Assembly: GCF_900105055.1 (NCBI RefSeq) | Contig: NZ_FNTA01000004.1 | Coordinates: 5,859,501-5,923,500 of the forward strand | Direction: 5' to 3' | Length of the DNA stretch: 64,000 nt | Source of the DNA: Amycolatopsis lurida | GTDB taxonomy: Bacteria > Actinomycetota > Actinomycetes > Mycobacteriales > Pseudonocardiaceae | Shown here: positions 1 through 7,216 of the stretch, piece after piece | Numbering within the stretch: position 1 is the first letter of the stretch | How the letters are laid out: each line of letters starts with the position of its first letter | Notes under the pieces: model-generated | Seen by the model: the letters and a program-made list of their open reading frames with translations, nothing else | The model's database searches: none | What the model was told of the DNA's origin: nothing | Translations under genes and position numbers: made by a program

Positions 1-418
1 GCGCGGACATCGCGTCCGGCGCGGGCTTCGGCTCGTCGGGCTGGTTGCCCGCCATCCGGACCACTTTGGACAGCGCGGCGGACAGCCGTTCCGCGCGGAC
101 CGGTTTGAGCAGGTAGTCGACCGCGCCGATCCCGTACGCGGCCACGGCGTGCCCGTCGTGCGCGGTGACGAACACGATCACCGGCGGTTCGCTGAGCCGG
201 GCCAGCAGCGAGGCGAGCTCGAGCCCGTCGAGGCCCGGCATGGAGATGTCTAGGAAGACGGCGTCGAAATGACTGCCCTGCAACAGCTTGAGCGCGTTCA
301 GGGCGTCACCGGCGGCGACCACCTCGGCGACTTCCGGTGCCTCGCGCAGCAGGCTGCACAGCTCGTCGAGGGCGGGCGGGACGTCGTCGACCGCCAGCAC
401 CCGCAGCCCGTTCGTCAC
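1..418 (-). CDS. LytTR-type response regulator, receiver part (3' end outside window)
   Basis: Receiver domain of a two-component response regulator. The 139 visible residues carry the acidic pair D11/D12, phospho-acceptor D57 in the context FLDISMPG, the Thr of VTAHD, and the Lys of LLKPV. The output domain lies beyond base 1. The GTG start at 418-416 overlaps the stop of the histidine kinase gene (GTGA), so the two are co-transcribed and translationally coupled. Pairing with a LytS-type kinase makes a LytTR DNA-binding output domain the usual expectation, but that part is not visible. It should control membrane-transport or cell-envelope genes as such pairs do elsewhere; the target is unknown here. 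Confidence 0.88.
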   Translation of the reverse strand, partial: MTNGLRVLAVDDVPPALDELCSLLREAPEVAEVVAAGDALNALKLLQGSHFDAVFLDISMPGLDGLELASLLARLSEPPVIVFVTAHDGHAVAAYGIGAVDYLLKPVRAERLSAALSKVVRMAGNQPDEPKPAPDAMSA

Positions 419-1461
419 GGCAGCACCCCCGGCTGGAATCGGGGCACGCGCACCACGACCCTGGTGCCCGCGCCGGTCTCGGTCTCGACCGTGAGGCCGT
501 ACCACGGCCCGTAGACGCTGCGCAGCCTTCTGTCCACATTGGCCAATCCGACGCCGCCGTCGTCGCCGTGCCCGGCCAGGATCGCCGCCGCGCGTGCGGG
601 GTCCATGCCGACACCGTCGTCCTCGACGCTGATCACGCAGTCGTTCCCTTCCGCCATTCCCTGAACCTGGATGAACCCCGCTTCGGCGCGTGGCTCGATC
701 CCGTGCCGGATCGCGTTCTCCACCAGCGGTTCCAGCACGAGGTACGGCACCGCGACGGCCAGCACCTCCGGCGCGACGCGCACCTGCACCCGCAGCCGCT
801 CGCCGAGTACCGCGCGCTGCAAGGCCAGATACGTCTCGATGGCGCGGAACTCCTCGGCGACCATCGTGTACTCGCCGTGCCGGGCGAGGCTGTAGCGGGT
901 GTACTCGGCGAAGTCGAGCATCAGGTCGCGCGCGCGATCCGGGTCGGAGCGGACCAGTGAGGAGATCACGGTGAGTGCGTTGTAGACGAAATGCGGCGAG
1001 ATCTCGGCCCGCAGCGCGCGCAGTTCGGCTTCCGCGGCCTGCTCGGCGGAGGCCTCCAGCCTGCCGCGTTCGAGCGCGTGGACGACGAGTTCGGCGGCCT
1101 GGCGGGCGACGGCGTTCTTGCCGTCGGTGACCAGGAGGACCCCGGCCAGTTCGTCGTGGACATGCAGCGGCAGCGCCAGGAGTCCGGGTTCGGACACCGG
1201 CGTCTCGGAGTGGAGGACCTCGTCGAGCGCGGAGGCGACAACGTCGTCCGCCGCCGGGCGACCGGACCAGACGAGCGAGCCGGACAGGTCGGCGAGACCG
1301 AGCCCGGCGACCCCGAACAGCCGCCGGAGGCCGTGCGCCGCCTGGCGGGCGCGGGGTCCGGCCAGGCCGTCCATGAGATCGTCCGAGACACGCTGGGCGG
1401 CGACGAGCACCGGCACCGGGTCGACGCTCGCGGCGGGACGCCAGGGCAGACGGGTGCTCAT
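415..1461 (-). CDS. Soluble LytS-type sensor histidine kinase
   Basis: Histidine kinase of 348 residues, first gene of a two-gene operon with the response regulator downstream. Residues 1-145 form a GAF-like sensory region with no membrane segment, so it should sense an intracellular signal. The His_kinase (LytS/YehU) dimerisation box is ISPHFVYNAL with H157 as phospho-acceptor. The ATPase part has the N box VENAIRHG around N249 and the G box EDDGVGMDP around 280-288, with a second glycine-rich patch GGVGLANVDRRL. The family phosphorylates a LytTR regulator; ligand unknown. The lack of the usual membrane input domain is the main oddity. Confidence 0.9.
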   Translation of the reverse strand: MSTRLPWRPAASVDPVPVLVAAQRVSDDLMDGLAGPRARQAAHGLRRLFGVAGLGLADLSGSLVWSGRPAADDVVASALDEVLHSETPVSEPGLLALPLHVHDELAGVLLVTDGKNAVARQAAELVVHALERGRLEASAEQAAEAELRALRAEISPHFVYNALTVISSLVRSDPDRARDLMLDFAEYTRYSLARHGEYTMVAEEFRAIETYLALQRAVLGERLRVQVRVAPEVLAVAVPYLVLEPLVENAIRHGIEPRAEAGFIQVQGMAEGNDCVISVEDDGVGMDPARAAAILAGHGDDGGVGLANVDRRLRSVYGPWYGLTVETETGAGTRVVVRVPRFQPGVLP

Positions 1462-1520
1462 CCGGCCTCCTCCACGACGTCGGGGCCTAGATCCTAACGT
1501 CGCTGAGTGGTTTCGCCGGT

Positions 1521-1526
1521 TACGCT
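1521..1526 (+). promoter_or_regulatory. Candidate leaderless -10 box (TACGCT)
   Basis: TACGCT fits the actinobacterial TANNNT -10 pattern and ends 6 nt before the ATG at 1533, where no Shine-Dalgarno sequence is present. This spacing puts the transcription start at or next to the A of ATG, so the mRNA is probably leaderless. No clear -35 box. Confidence 0.45.
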
Positions 1527-1532
1527 CCGGGC

Positions 1533-2012
1533 ATGGTCACTGGGGATGCCGTGGTGCTCCGGCTGGACGTCGTGATGCGCCGGGTCGCGTGGGCCGGGTT
1601 CGTGGTGTTCGGCGGCGGCGGCCTGGTGGCCGTCGTGCTGTCGCTGTTCTCCCGCTCGGTTTCCGGGGTGGTGTTCAGCCTGCTCAGCATGGCCTTCGCG
1701 GGGCTGATCCTGCTCGCTCTGCGGAAGTCGGCGGGCTCGCTGGTGATCTCCGCCGCGGGGATCGCGGTGCCGGGCGTGTTCGAGGTCCGGTGGACCGAGG
1801 TGACCCGGCTGCGGGTGTATCGGGAGAAGCGGCGCGTGGGCCGGTGGATGCACTGGTGGCACTACCGGCTCGACTGGACCGGCTCGGGGCCCGAAGCGCT
1901 GCTTGAGGATGGCGAGTACAGGTACGCGCTGGGGCACCTGGGCGGTGGCGCCCGGCTGTACGGAGCGTTGGAGCGGTTCGCGCCGGGCACGACGCGCGTG
2001 GAGCTGGCGTGA
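1533..2012 (+). CDS. Two-TM membrane protein, PH-like, function unknown
   Basis: Protein of 159 residues with two hydrophobic segments (about 19-39 and 44-63) followed by a soluble beta-rich tail. The tail (GIAVPGVFEVRWTEVTRLRV and on) resembles the bacterial PH-like domains that follow a membrane hairpin, where a 'W-x-E-V' strand is typical; this is a pattern judgement, not a family match I can prove. It stands alone between the two-component operon and the convergent sugar operon. No Shine-Dalgarno sequence precedes the ATG, in line with a leaderless mRNA. No function is claimed. Confidence 0.75.
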   Translation: MVTGDAVVLRLDVVMRRVAWAGFVVFGGGGLVAVVLSLFSRSVSGVVFSLLSMAFAGLILLALRKSAGSLVISAAGIAVPGVFEVRWTEVTRLRVYREKRRVGRWMHWWHYRLDWTGSGPEALLEDGEYRYALGHLGGGARLYGALERFAPGTTRVELA

Positions 2013-2026
2013 GCCGTCGGTCCGGT

Positions 2027-2072
2027 CTCGTGAGTGGTAAGGACGGTTAGAACCGTCCTTACCACTCACGAG
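2027..2072. repeat. 46-bp perfect palindrome, copy 1 (convergent junction)
   Basis: Two perfect 22-bp arms around an AG centre; each arm begins CTCGTGAGTGGTAAGG. It sits between convergent stop codons (2012 on +, 2077 on -) and matches the element at 12796-12841 base for base; a decayed copy lies at 61134-61179. It can act as a two-way terminator hairpin, though no U-tract follows on either side. It could also be a dispersed palindromic repeat. Confidence 0.9.
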
Positions 2073-2076
2073 GGCG

Positions 2077-3066
2077 TCAGCAGCTCTGCTTGTAGAAGTA
2101 CTGCGCGTTCGCGTCCATGTTCGCCTTGGTGATGGAGTGCAGCGAAGCGGTCAGGTTCCGGGTCACCGGCTTGCCCTCCAGCGCCGCGATGGCCTGCTGC
2201 ACGCCCTGCTGCCCGATGGCGGCCGGGTCCTGCGCGATGAGGCCCTGGTACTCGCCCTTCTTCAGGCCTTCGATCTCCGACGGCGACGCGTCGAAGCCGA
2301 TCAGGTTGACCGCGCCGATCTTGCCCGCGTTACGCAGGCCGGTCGCGGCGCCCTCACCGGTGTTGAGGTTGGTCGCGAAGATGCCGATCAGGTCCGGGGT
2401 CGACGCCAGCGCGGCGGTCACCTTGGACGCGGCCTGGTCGGGCTCGTTCTGGGTGAACTGCACCCCGGCCGACTTCAGGTTGGGGTGGTTCTTCAGTTCG
2501 TCCTCGAAGCCCTTCGCGCGGGTGTTGGTGGTCGAGGTGCCCGCGATGGTGTCGAGCACCAGCACCGAGCCGGTCTTGCCCGCGGCCAGTTCCGCCATGG
2601 TCTTCGCGGCGAGCTTGCCGCCCTCGGCGTTGTCCGACGAAATGGACGACTCCGCGACACTGGTGTCCTTCAGCGCGGTGTCGACCTCGATGATCTTGGC
2701 GCCGCGGGTCTTGACCTGCTGGATCGGCGCGAGCATCGCCTGCGCGTCGGTCGGCGCGATGAGCAGCGCGGCGGGCGGGTTGGAGCCCAGCGCGTTGACC
2801 AGCTGGGTCTGCATGGCCGCGTCGAACTTCTGCGGCGCCTGCGTGGTGAGCTCGTAGCCCGCCTTCTTGGCCTCTTCCTGTGCGCCGCACTGCATCGAGA
2901 TGTAGAACGGCTCGGCCTGCACACCCGGGATCAGCGACAGCTTCTTGTTGTTGGTCTTGGCGCCGGAATCGCCCGACGGCGCCTCGCCGACGGTGCCACC
3001 GCCGCACGCGGTCAGCAGGAGGGCCGCGGAAACGGCGGCACCGGCGGCGAGCAGGGTCTTCTTCAT
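2077..3066 (-). CDS. Sugar ABC transporter substrate-binding lipoprotein (RbsB/FrcB type)
   Basis: Periplasmic-binding-protein-like domain (Peripla_BP_4) of the ribose/fructose/xylose type, 329 residues. The N-terminus is a lipoprotein signal peptide with lipobox LLTAC and lipidated C21, so the protein is tethered outside the membrane. It delivers sugar to the permease encoded just upstream in the same operon. The start ATG at 3066 has AAAGAGGTG about 8 nt upstream. Last gene of the operon that also holds manA, next to a divergent alpha-mannosidase, so mannose or a mannoside is the likely ligand; this is inference from context. Confidence 0.9.
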   Translation of the reverse strand: MKKTLLAAGAAVSAALLLTACGGGTVGEAPSGDSGAKTNNKKLSLIPGVQAEPFYISMQCGAQEEAKKAGYELTTQAPQKFDAAMQTQLVNALGSNPPAALLIAPTDAQAMLAPIQQVKTRGAKIIEVDTALKDTSVAESSISSDNAEGGKLAAKTMAELAAGKTGSVLVLDTIAGTSTTNTRAKGFEDELKNHPNLKSAGVQFTQNEPDQAASKVTAALASTPDLIGIFATNLNTGEGAATGLRNAGKIGAVNLIGFDASPSEIEGLKKGEYQGLIAQDPAAIGQQGVQQAIAALEGKPVTRNLTASLHSITKANMDANAQYFYKQSC

Positions 3067-3094
3067 GGGGATAGCACCTCTTTGTGCGTAGGGA

Positions 3095-4156
3095 TCAGCG
3101 AGAGTTGCGGCGACGACGGCGCCGCTGGTCGAACCAGACCGCGGCGATCAGCACCGCGCCGACCGCGATCATCTGCCAGAAGTCTTGGACCTGCGTGATG
3201 TTGAAGCCCTTCTTCAGCACGGCCGGGATGAACACGCCGATCACCGTGCCCAGCACCGATCCGACACCGCCGAAGAGACTCGTGCCGCCCATCACCGTGG
3301 CGGCGATGGCGTTGAGGTTGTCGGTGGTGTGCGCCGAAATGGTCGTCGACGCGTAGTACGCCAGCGAGAGGAAACCGGCGACACCGGCGAGGAAACCGGT
3401 GAGCGTGTACACCTTCAGCAGATGCGCGGTCACCCCGATACCCGCCCGGCGCGCGCCCTCGGCGTTGGAGCCGACGGCGTAGGTGTAGCGGCCGAATTTG
3501 GTGGTGTGCAACAGCCACGCGCCGATCAGCGTGATCACCACGGCCACCAGCACCAGATTCGGCACGCCGCCGAACGAAGTCCCGTAGCCGAGCGTCTTGT
3601 TGAGCTCGGTCGGCACGCTGCGCACGTCGGACCCGTTGTTCAGCAGGTACGCGGCGCCGAGCGCGGCACCCATCGTGCCGAGCGTGACGATCAGCGGCGG
3701 GATGTTCGCCACCGCGATCAGGAAACCGTTGATGAGCCCCCAGATCGTGCCCGCGACGACCGCCGCCACGAGCCCGGCGGTGATGACGCCCCAGCCCGCC
3801 TTGGTGGCGTCACCGTCCGGGCTCAGCGCCTCCATCGTCTTGCCGGCCACCATGCCCGCGAAGATCAGTACCGAACCGACCGAGAGGTCGATCCCGGACG
3901 TGATGATCACGAACGTCATGCCGACCGAGAGCACCAGCAGCACCGAGGTCTCGATGAGCAGGGTCTGGAAGGTGAACAGCGTCGCGAACTCGGCGGGCGC
4001 GATCGCGGTGAACACGATGATCAGCGCCAGCAGCACCAGCGCGATCCAGAACGTGTTCGCCCCGATCAGCCGCTGCCCGATCGACCGTTTGCCGAACCCA
4101 CCGTCCACCGAGGTCTGGATCTCGGGGCCGTTCTTCGTCGGAGTGGACACGGTCAC
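3095..4156 (-). CDS. Sugar ABC transporter permease (RbsC/FrcC type)
   Basis: Inner-membrane permease of 353 residues, BPD_transp_2 family, with a run of hydrophobic segments from residue about 37 to the C-terminus. It forms the channel for the binding protein at 2077 and is driven by the ATPase at 4153. The GTG start at 4156 overlaps the ATPase stop as GTGA; a second GTG two codons on is possible. The Arg-rich C-terminal tail is cytoplasmic. Open reading continues upstream of 4156, but that stretch is the ATPase gene read in another frame and is not part of this protein. Confidence 0.92.
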   Translation of the reverse strand: MTVSTPTKNGPEIQTSVDGGFGKRSIGQRLIGANTFWIALVLLALIIVFTAIAPAEFATLFTFQTLLIETSVLLVLSVGMTFVIITSGIDLSVGSVLIFAGMVAGKTMEALSPDGDATKAGWGVITAGLVAAVVAGTIWGLINGFLIAVANIPPLIVTLGTMGAALGAAYLLNNGSDVRSVPTELNKTLGYGTSFGGVPNLVLVAVVITLIGAWLLHTTKFGRYTYAVGSNAEGARRAGIGVTAHLLKVYTLTGFLAGVAGFLSLAYYASTTISAHTTDNLNAIAATVMGGTSLFGGVGSVLGTVIGVFIPAVLKKGFNITQVQDFWQMIAVGAVLIAAVWFDQRRRRRRNSR

Positions 4157-4917
4157 GCCGCCTCCTCTTGTACGAGGGCGCCCGTCATCGCGGCGACCAG
4201 GTCTTCCAGTTTCGTGCCGTCGCCGGTGAACCGGGCGACGCGTTTGCCGAGCCGCAGCACCTCGATGCGGTCGGCCACCGACAGCACCTCGGGCATGTTG
4301 TGGCTGATCAGCACGACGGCGATGCCCTTGTCCCGCACCTTCTTGATCACGTCGAGCACGCGTTCGCGCTGCACGACGCCGAGCGCGGCCGTCGGCTCGT
4401 CCATGAACACGACCTTCGACGCCCAGACGACCGACCGCGCGACGGCGACACTCTGCCGCTGCCCGCCCGAAAGCGAGCCGATCGGGACGTCGGTGCTCTG
4501 CAGGGTCACGCCGAGCCGCTGGAACTCCTCCACGGCCTGGCGTTTCATCTCCTTCTTGTCCAGCATCCCGAGCTTGCCGAGGATCCCCTTGCGGTGGATC
4601 TCCCTGCCCAGGAACAGGTTCGCGGCCGGGTCGAGTTCCGGTGCGACCGCGAGGTCCTGGTACACCGTCTCGATCCCCCTCCGCCGTGCCGTGGTGGGGG
4701 AGTCCAGCACCACCTCGGAACCATCGAGCAGGATCTTCCCCGATGTCGGCTGCTCCGCGCCGGAAAGGCATTTGACCAAAGTGGACTTCCCGGCGCCGTT
4801 GTCGCCGATCAGCGCGGTGACCTCACCGGCCCGCGCCTGGAAGGATGCGCCTCGCAGCGCCTCCACCGAGCCGTAGCGCTTGACCAGGTTCTGTGCGTCG
4901 AGCAGGAGTTCGCTCAC
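4153..4917 (-). CDS. Sugar ABC transporter ATP-binding protein, single domain
   Basis: ATPase of 254 residues with Walker A GDNGAGKS (38-45), signature LSGGQRQ (148-154) and Walker B VVFMDEP (168-174). Unlike RbsA/XylG of enteric bacteria, which carry two fused ATPase domains, this is one domain and so should act as a homodimer, as in FrcA-type systems. GTG start at 4917 overlaps the manA stop (GTGA). It couples ATP hydrolysis to uptake through the permease at 3095. Confidence 0.92.
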   Translation of the reverse strand: MSELLLDAQNLVKRYGSVEALRGASFQARAGEVTALIGDNGAGKSTLVKCLSGAEQPTSGKILLDGSEVVLDSPTTARRRGIETVYQDLAVAPELDPAANLFLGREIHRKGILGKLGMLDKKEMKRQAVEEFQRLGVTLQSTDVPIGSLSGGQRQSVAVARSVVWASKVVFMDEPTAALGVVQRERVLDVIKKVRDKGIAVVLISHNMPEVLSVADRIEVLRLGKRVARFTGDGTKLEDLVAAMTGALVQEEAA

Positions 4918-5969
4918 GATCGCTCCCTCTTCTCGGGTGCGGGCGGCCGGCAGCGGATGACGGTGACGTCGCCCTCCACAGTGGACTGACCGGCGTCGTG
5001 CGGGACCACGTACGTCTCGCCCTTGCGCAGCGCGTACTCGCCGCCCTGTTCGGTCCGGAGTGTCCCCGAACCGTCCATGACGACCAGCACCGCGAACGAT
5101 GGATCGAGTGACAACGTTGTCGACCTACCGGAAAGGCCGGGGCGCAGCTGGTCGGCACGGAAGAACGCGTCGCTGCCGTCGGCGAGAAGGTCCACAGTGG
5201 ACGCTTCGTCGCCCGCGGTGCGCTTGACGATCGAGCCGAGCCGCTCTTCGTCCCAGCCCGAGGTGTCCAGGGTTTCGATGGCGGTCTCGAACCCGATTCC
5301 GAGGTGCGCCTTCTCCGGGTTCGCCAGGAAGTCCCGCCATTCCAGGGTCAGCGAGAAGTCGGTCGGCTGCTGGAGTTCGACGACGAACACGCCTTCGCCG
5401 ATCGCGTGCGGCAGGCCCGCCGGGATGTAGACCGTGTCGCCGGGGGTGACCGCGACGCTGTTCAGCGCCCCGAGCATCGCGGGCGCGTCCTGCGTGCGGG
5501 CCCATTCGTTGACCGTCGCTTTGTCGACGGTCTCCTTGAATCCCGGGTAGACGCGCGGGTCGTCGCCGTAGGTGCCGACCACGATCCACGCCTCGGTCTT
5601 GCCGAAGTGTGAATCGAAGTGCCGCTTCGCGAACGAGTCCGACGGGTGGAAGTGCACCGGCAGGCGCTGGCCCGCGTCGAGCAGCTTCACCAGCAGGCCG
5701 GTCGAGTCGCCGAGCGCCTCGACGTGTTTGGCGCCGAGCCAGGCGGACGGGTTCTCGCGGACGGCGTCGCGCAGCCAGACCCCGCTGGGCAGCTTGGTCA
5801 GGCCGTTGGTCTCCTGGCCGAACATCGTGGTGGCCGAGCCGACCCAGTCCTCCGGGCCGTACTTGGACTCGGAGGAAGCGCCCCGCAACGCGGCGATGGC
5901 GTCGCCGCCGCGGTAGAACTGCGGCGGCTGGTTCGCCGGCAGGCGGATCGGTTCGAGGTGGCCGCTCAT
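4914..5969 (-). CDS. manA: Mannose-6-phosphate isomerase, class I
   Basis: Interconverts mannose-6-phosphate and fructose-6-phosphate in the cytoplasm, bringing mannose into glycolysis and supplying GDP-mannose precursors. The 351-residue protein is a type I PMI cupin with zinc-ligand segment LPVHFHPSD, then FGKTEAWIVV and the second motif YIPAGLPHAIGEG; the C-terminal small cupin segment is present. The ATG at 5969 overlaps the regulator stop (ATGA) and its own stop overlaps the ATPase start, so it is fully inside the operon. The coding sequence holds a perfect copy of the regulator's palindrome at 5110-5121. It acts between import and glycolysis of mannose freed by the secreted GH92 enzyme. 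Confidence 0.92.
   Translation of the reverse strand: MSGHLEPIRLPANQPPQFYRGGDAIAALRGASSESKYGPEDWVGSATTMFGQETNGLTKLPSGVWLRDAVRENPSAWLGAKHVEALGDSTGLLVKLLDAGQRLPVHFHPSDSFAKRHFDSHFGKTEAWIVVGTYGDDPRVYPGFKETVDKATVNEWARTQDAPAMLGALNSVAVTPGDTVYIPAGLPHAIGEGVFVVELQQPTDFSLTLEWRDFLANPEKAHLGIGFETAIETLDTSGWDEERLGSIVKRTAGDEASTVDLLADGSDAFFRADQLRPGLSGRSTTLSLDPSFAVLVVMDGSGTLRTEQGGEYALRKGETYVVPHDAGQSTVEGDVTVIRCRPPAPEKRERS
5110..5121. promoter_or_regulatory. Intragenic copy of the LacI-type operator (inside manA)
   Basis: GACAACGTTGTC, a 12-bp perfect palindrome identical to those at 7002-7013 and 7188-7199. It lies in the manA coding sequence roughly 1.9 kb from the other two. It may be an auxiliary operator for looping or a roadblock; or chance, though a given 12-mer is expected far less than once in 64 kb. 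Confidence 0.6.
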
Positions 5970-7015
5970 GAAGGGGCGACCTCCCCGGAACCGCGGGCTA
6001 CGAGATGCACGGGCAGAACTACCTTTCTCGGTGCGGATTGATCTCCCTGGACCCGGGCGAACAGCAGTTCCGCGGCCGCCCGGCCCAGTGCGCTCACGTC
6101 GTGCGCGATCACGGAGACCGGCGGATCCAGCAGATCCGCCAGCTCGAAGTCGTCGAAGCTGATCATCGCGGGACGCCGCTCCGCGTGCGCCAGCGCGCGC
6201 AGCAGGTGGACGGCGACCCGGTTGTTGCCCGCGATCACGGCGGTGGCCGGATTCGGCCCGGTGAGCAGCCGCTTCACGGCGTCGCCGACGCTCTCGGCGG
6301 TCGGCGTCCGCATCACGACGAGGTGCTCGTCGTAGGGGATTCCATTGCGGACACAGCCTTCGCGGAAGCCGCGCAGGCGTTCGCCCGCGGTGAAGATGTC
6401 CGGGCTGTCGGCGAGGAACGCGATCCGGCGGTGGCCGTGTTTCGCCAGCTGGGCGACCGCTTCGACGGTGCCGCCGATGTTGTCGACCAGCACCGTGTCG
6501 GCCACGATGTCGCCGGCGGGCCGGTCGAGGAACACCACGGGCGTGCCCGCGCGCATCTCGGGGACCAGGTAGCCGTGCTGCATCCCGGCCGGGACGACGA
6601 GGATGCCGTCGACGCGGCGGGAGCAGAACTCCAGCACCAGTTCGCGTTCACGGTCGGAGTTCTCCTCCGACGAACCGGTCAGCACCTGGCGGCCGAACGA
6701 GGTCGCGATGCGTTCGACGGCCCGGTTGAGCTCGGAGTAGAAGGGGTTTCCGACGTCCTCGACGATCAGGCCGATCGTCCCGGTCGTCGAGCCGCGCCGC
6801 AGGTTCCGCGCGCCGAGGTTGCGCCGGAACCCGAGCTGCTCGATCGCCGCCATGACGCGCTCCGCGGTGTCCGGATGGACGGCGGGCTCGTCGTTCACCA
6901 CTCGCGAGACGGTTTTGATGCTCACGCCCGCGAGCCGGGCCACGTCACTCATCGTGGCCCGTCGGCCGGTGGTGCGGTGGCCGTTGTCCGGTCCGCTGGA
7001 AGACAACGTTGTCAT
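5966..7015 (-). CDS. LacI-family repressor of the mannoside locus
   Basis: Transcription regulator of 349 residues. The LacI helix-turn-helix is complete (DVARLAGVSIKTVSRVVN, residues about 24-41), followed by the hinge helix and a sugar-binding core (IGLIVEDVGNPFYSELNRAV and on). It is the first gene of the operon and divergent from the GH92 gene. The chosen ATG (7015-7013) overlaps palindrome GACAACGTTGTC; an alternative ATG lies at 6952, but that would remove residues that in this family precede the 'M/I-x-DVA' helix. Neither start has a good Shine-Dalgarno sequence. It should repress its own operon and the mannosidase gene until mannose or a derivative binds. Confidence 0.88.
   Translation of the reverse strand: MTTLSSSGPDNGHRTTGRRATMSDVARLAGVSIKTVSRVVNDEPAVHPDTAERVMAAIEQLGFRRNLGARNLRRGSTTGTIGLIVEDVGNPFYSELNRAVERIATSFGRQVLTGSSEENSDRERELVLEFCSRRVDGILVVPAGMQHGYLVPEMRAGTPVVFLDRPAGDIVADTVLVDNIGGTVEAVAQLAKHGHRRIAFLADSPDIFTAGERLRGFREGCVRNGIPYDEHLVVMRTPTAESVGDAVKRLLTGPNPATAVIAGNNRVAVHLLRALAHAERRPAMISFDDFELADLLDPPVSVIAHDVSALGRAAAELLFARVQGDQSAPRKVVLPVHLVARGSGEVAPS
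7002..7013. promoter_or_regulatory. LacI-type operator at the regulator start
   Basis: GACAACGTTGTC palindrome with a central CpG, as is typical of LacI-family sites. It overlaps the regulator's start codon, so binding would block initiation of the five-gene operon and give autoregulation. Confidence 0.75.
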
Positions 7016-7187
7016 AGTGGCGGGAATTGAACGCCAGCGGCGCGGCGATGTCAATGCCCGATTCGTCCTCGGCCCGTTTTCCGAGTTCGAACCGTTACGG
7101 CCCACGCGGGTCGCTGTCCGGAATCGGACAGGGTTTGACGGACCTCTTGACCAGGTGGTCCGTTCTTGTCGAAGGTGAGCAGGCAGC

Positions 7188-7199
7188 GACAACGTTGTC
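7188..7199. promoter_or_regulatory. LacI-type operator before the GH92 gene
   Basis: Second GACAACGTTGTC copy. It ends directly against the Shine-Dalgarno AGGAGG (7200-7205) of the alpha-mannosidase gene, 17 bp before its ATG at 7217, a position suited to repression. Centre-to-centre distance to the site at 7002-7013 is 186 bp. Confidence 0.75.
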
Positions 7200-7216
7200 A
7201 GGAGGCGGCCTTTCCC

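Noticed and set aside
1237..1248. GACAACGTCGTC as a further LacI-type operator
   Set aside because: One mismatch breaks the palindrome, and the codons (Asp-Asn-like mirror of a DDVV stretch) explain it; it lies inside the histidine kinase gene.
3095..4771. 558-residue permease
   Set aside because: The first 205 codons are the ATPase gene read in another frame; GTG 4156 gives the family's normal length and a GTGA overlap.
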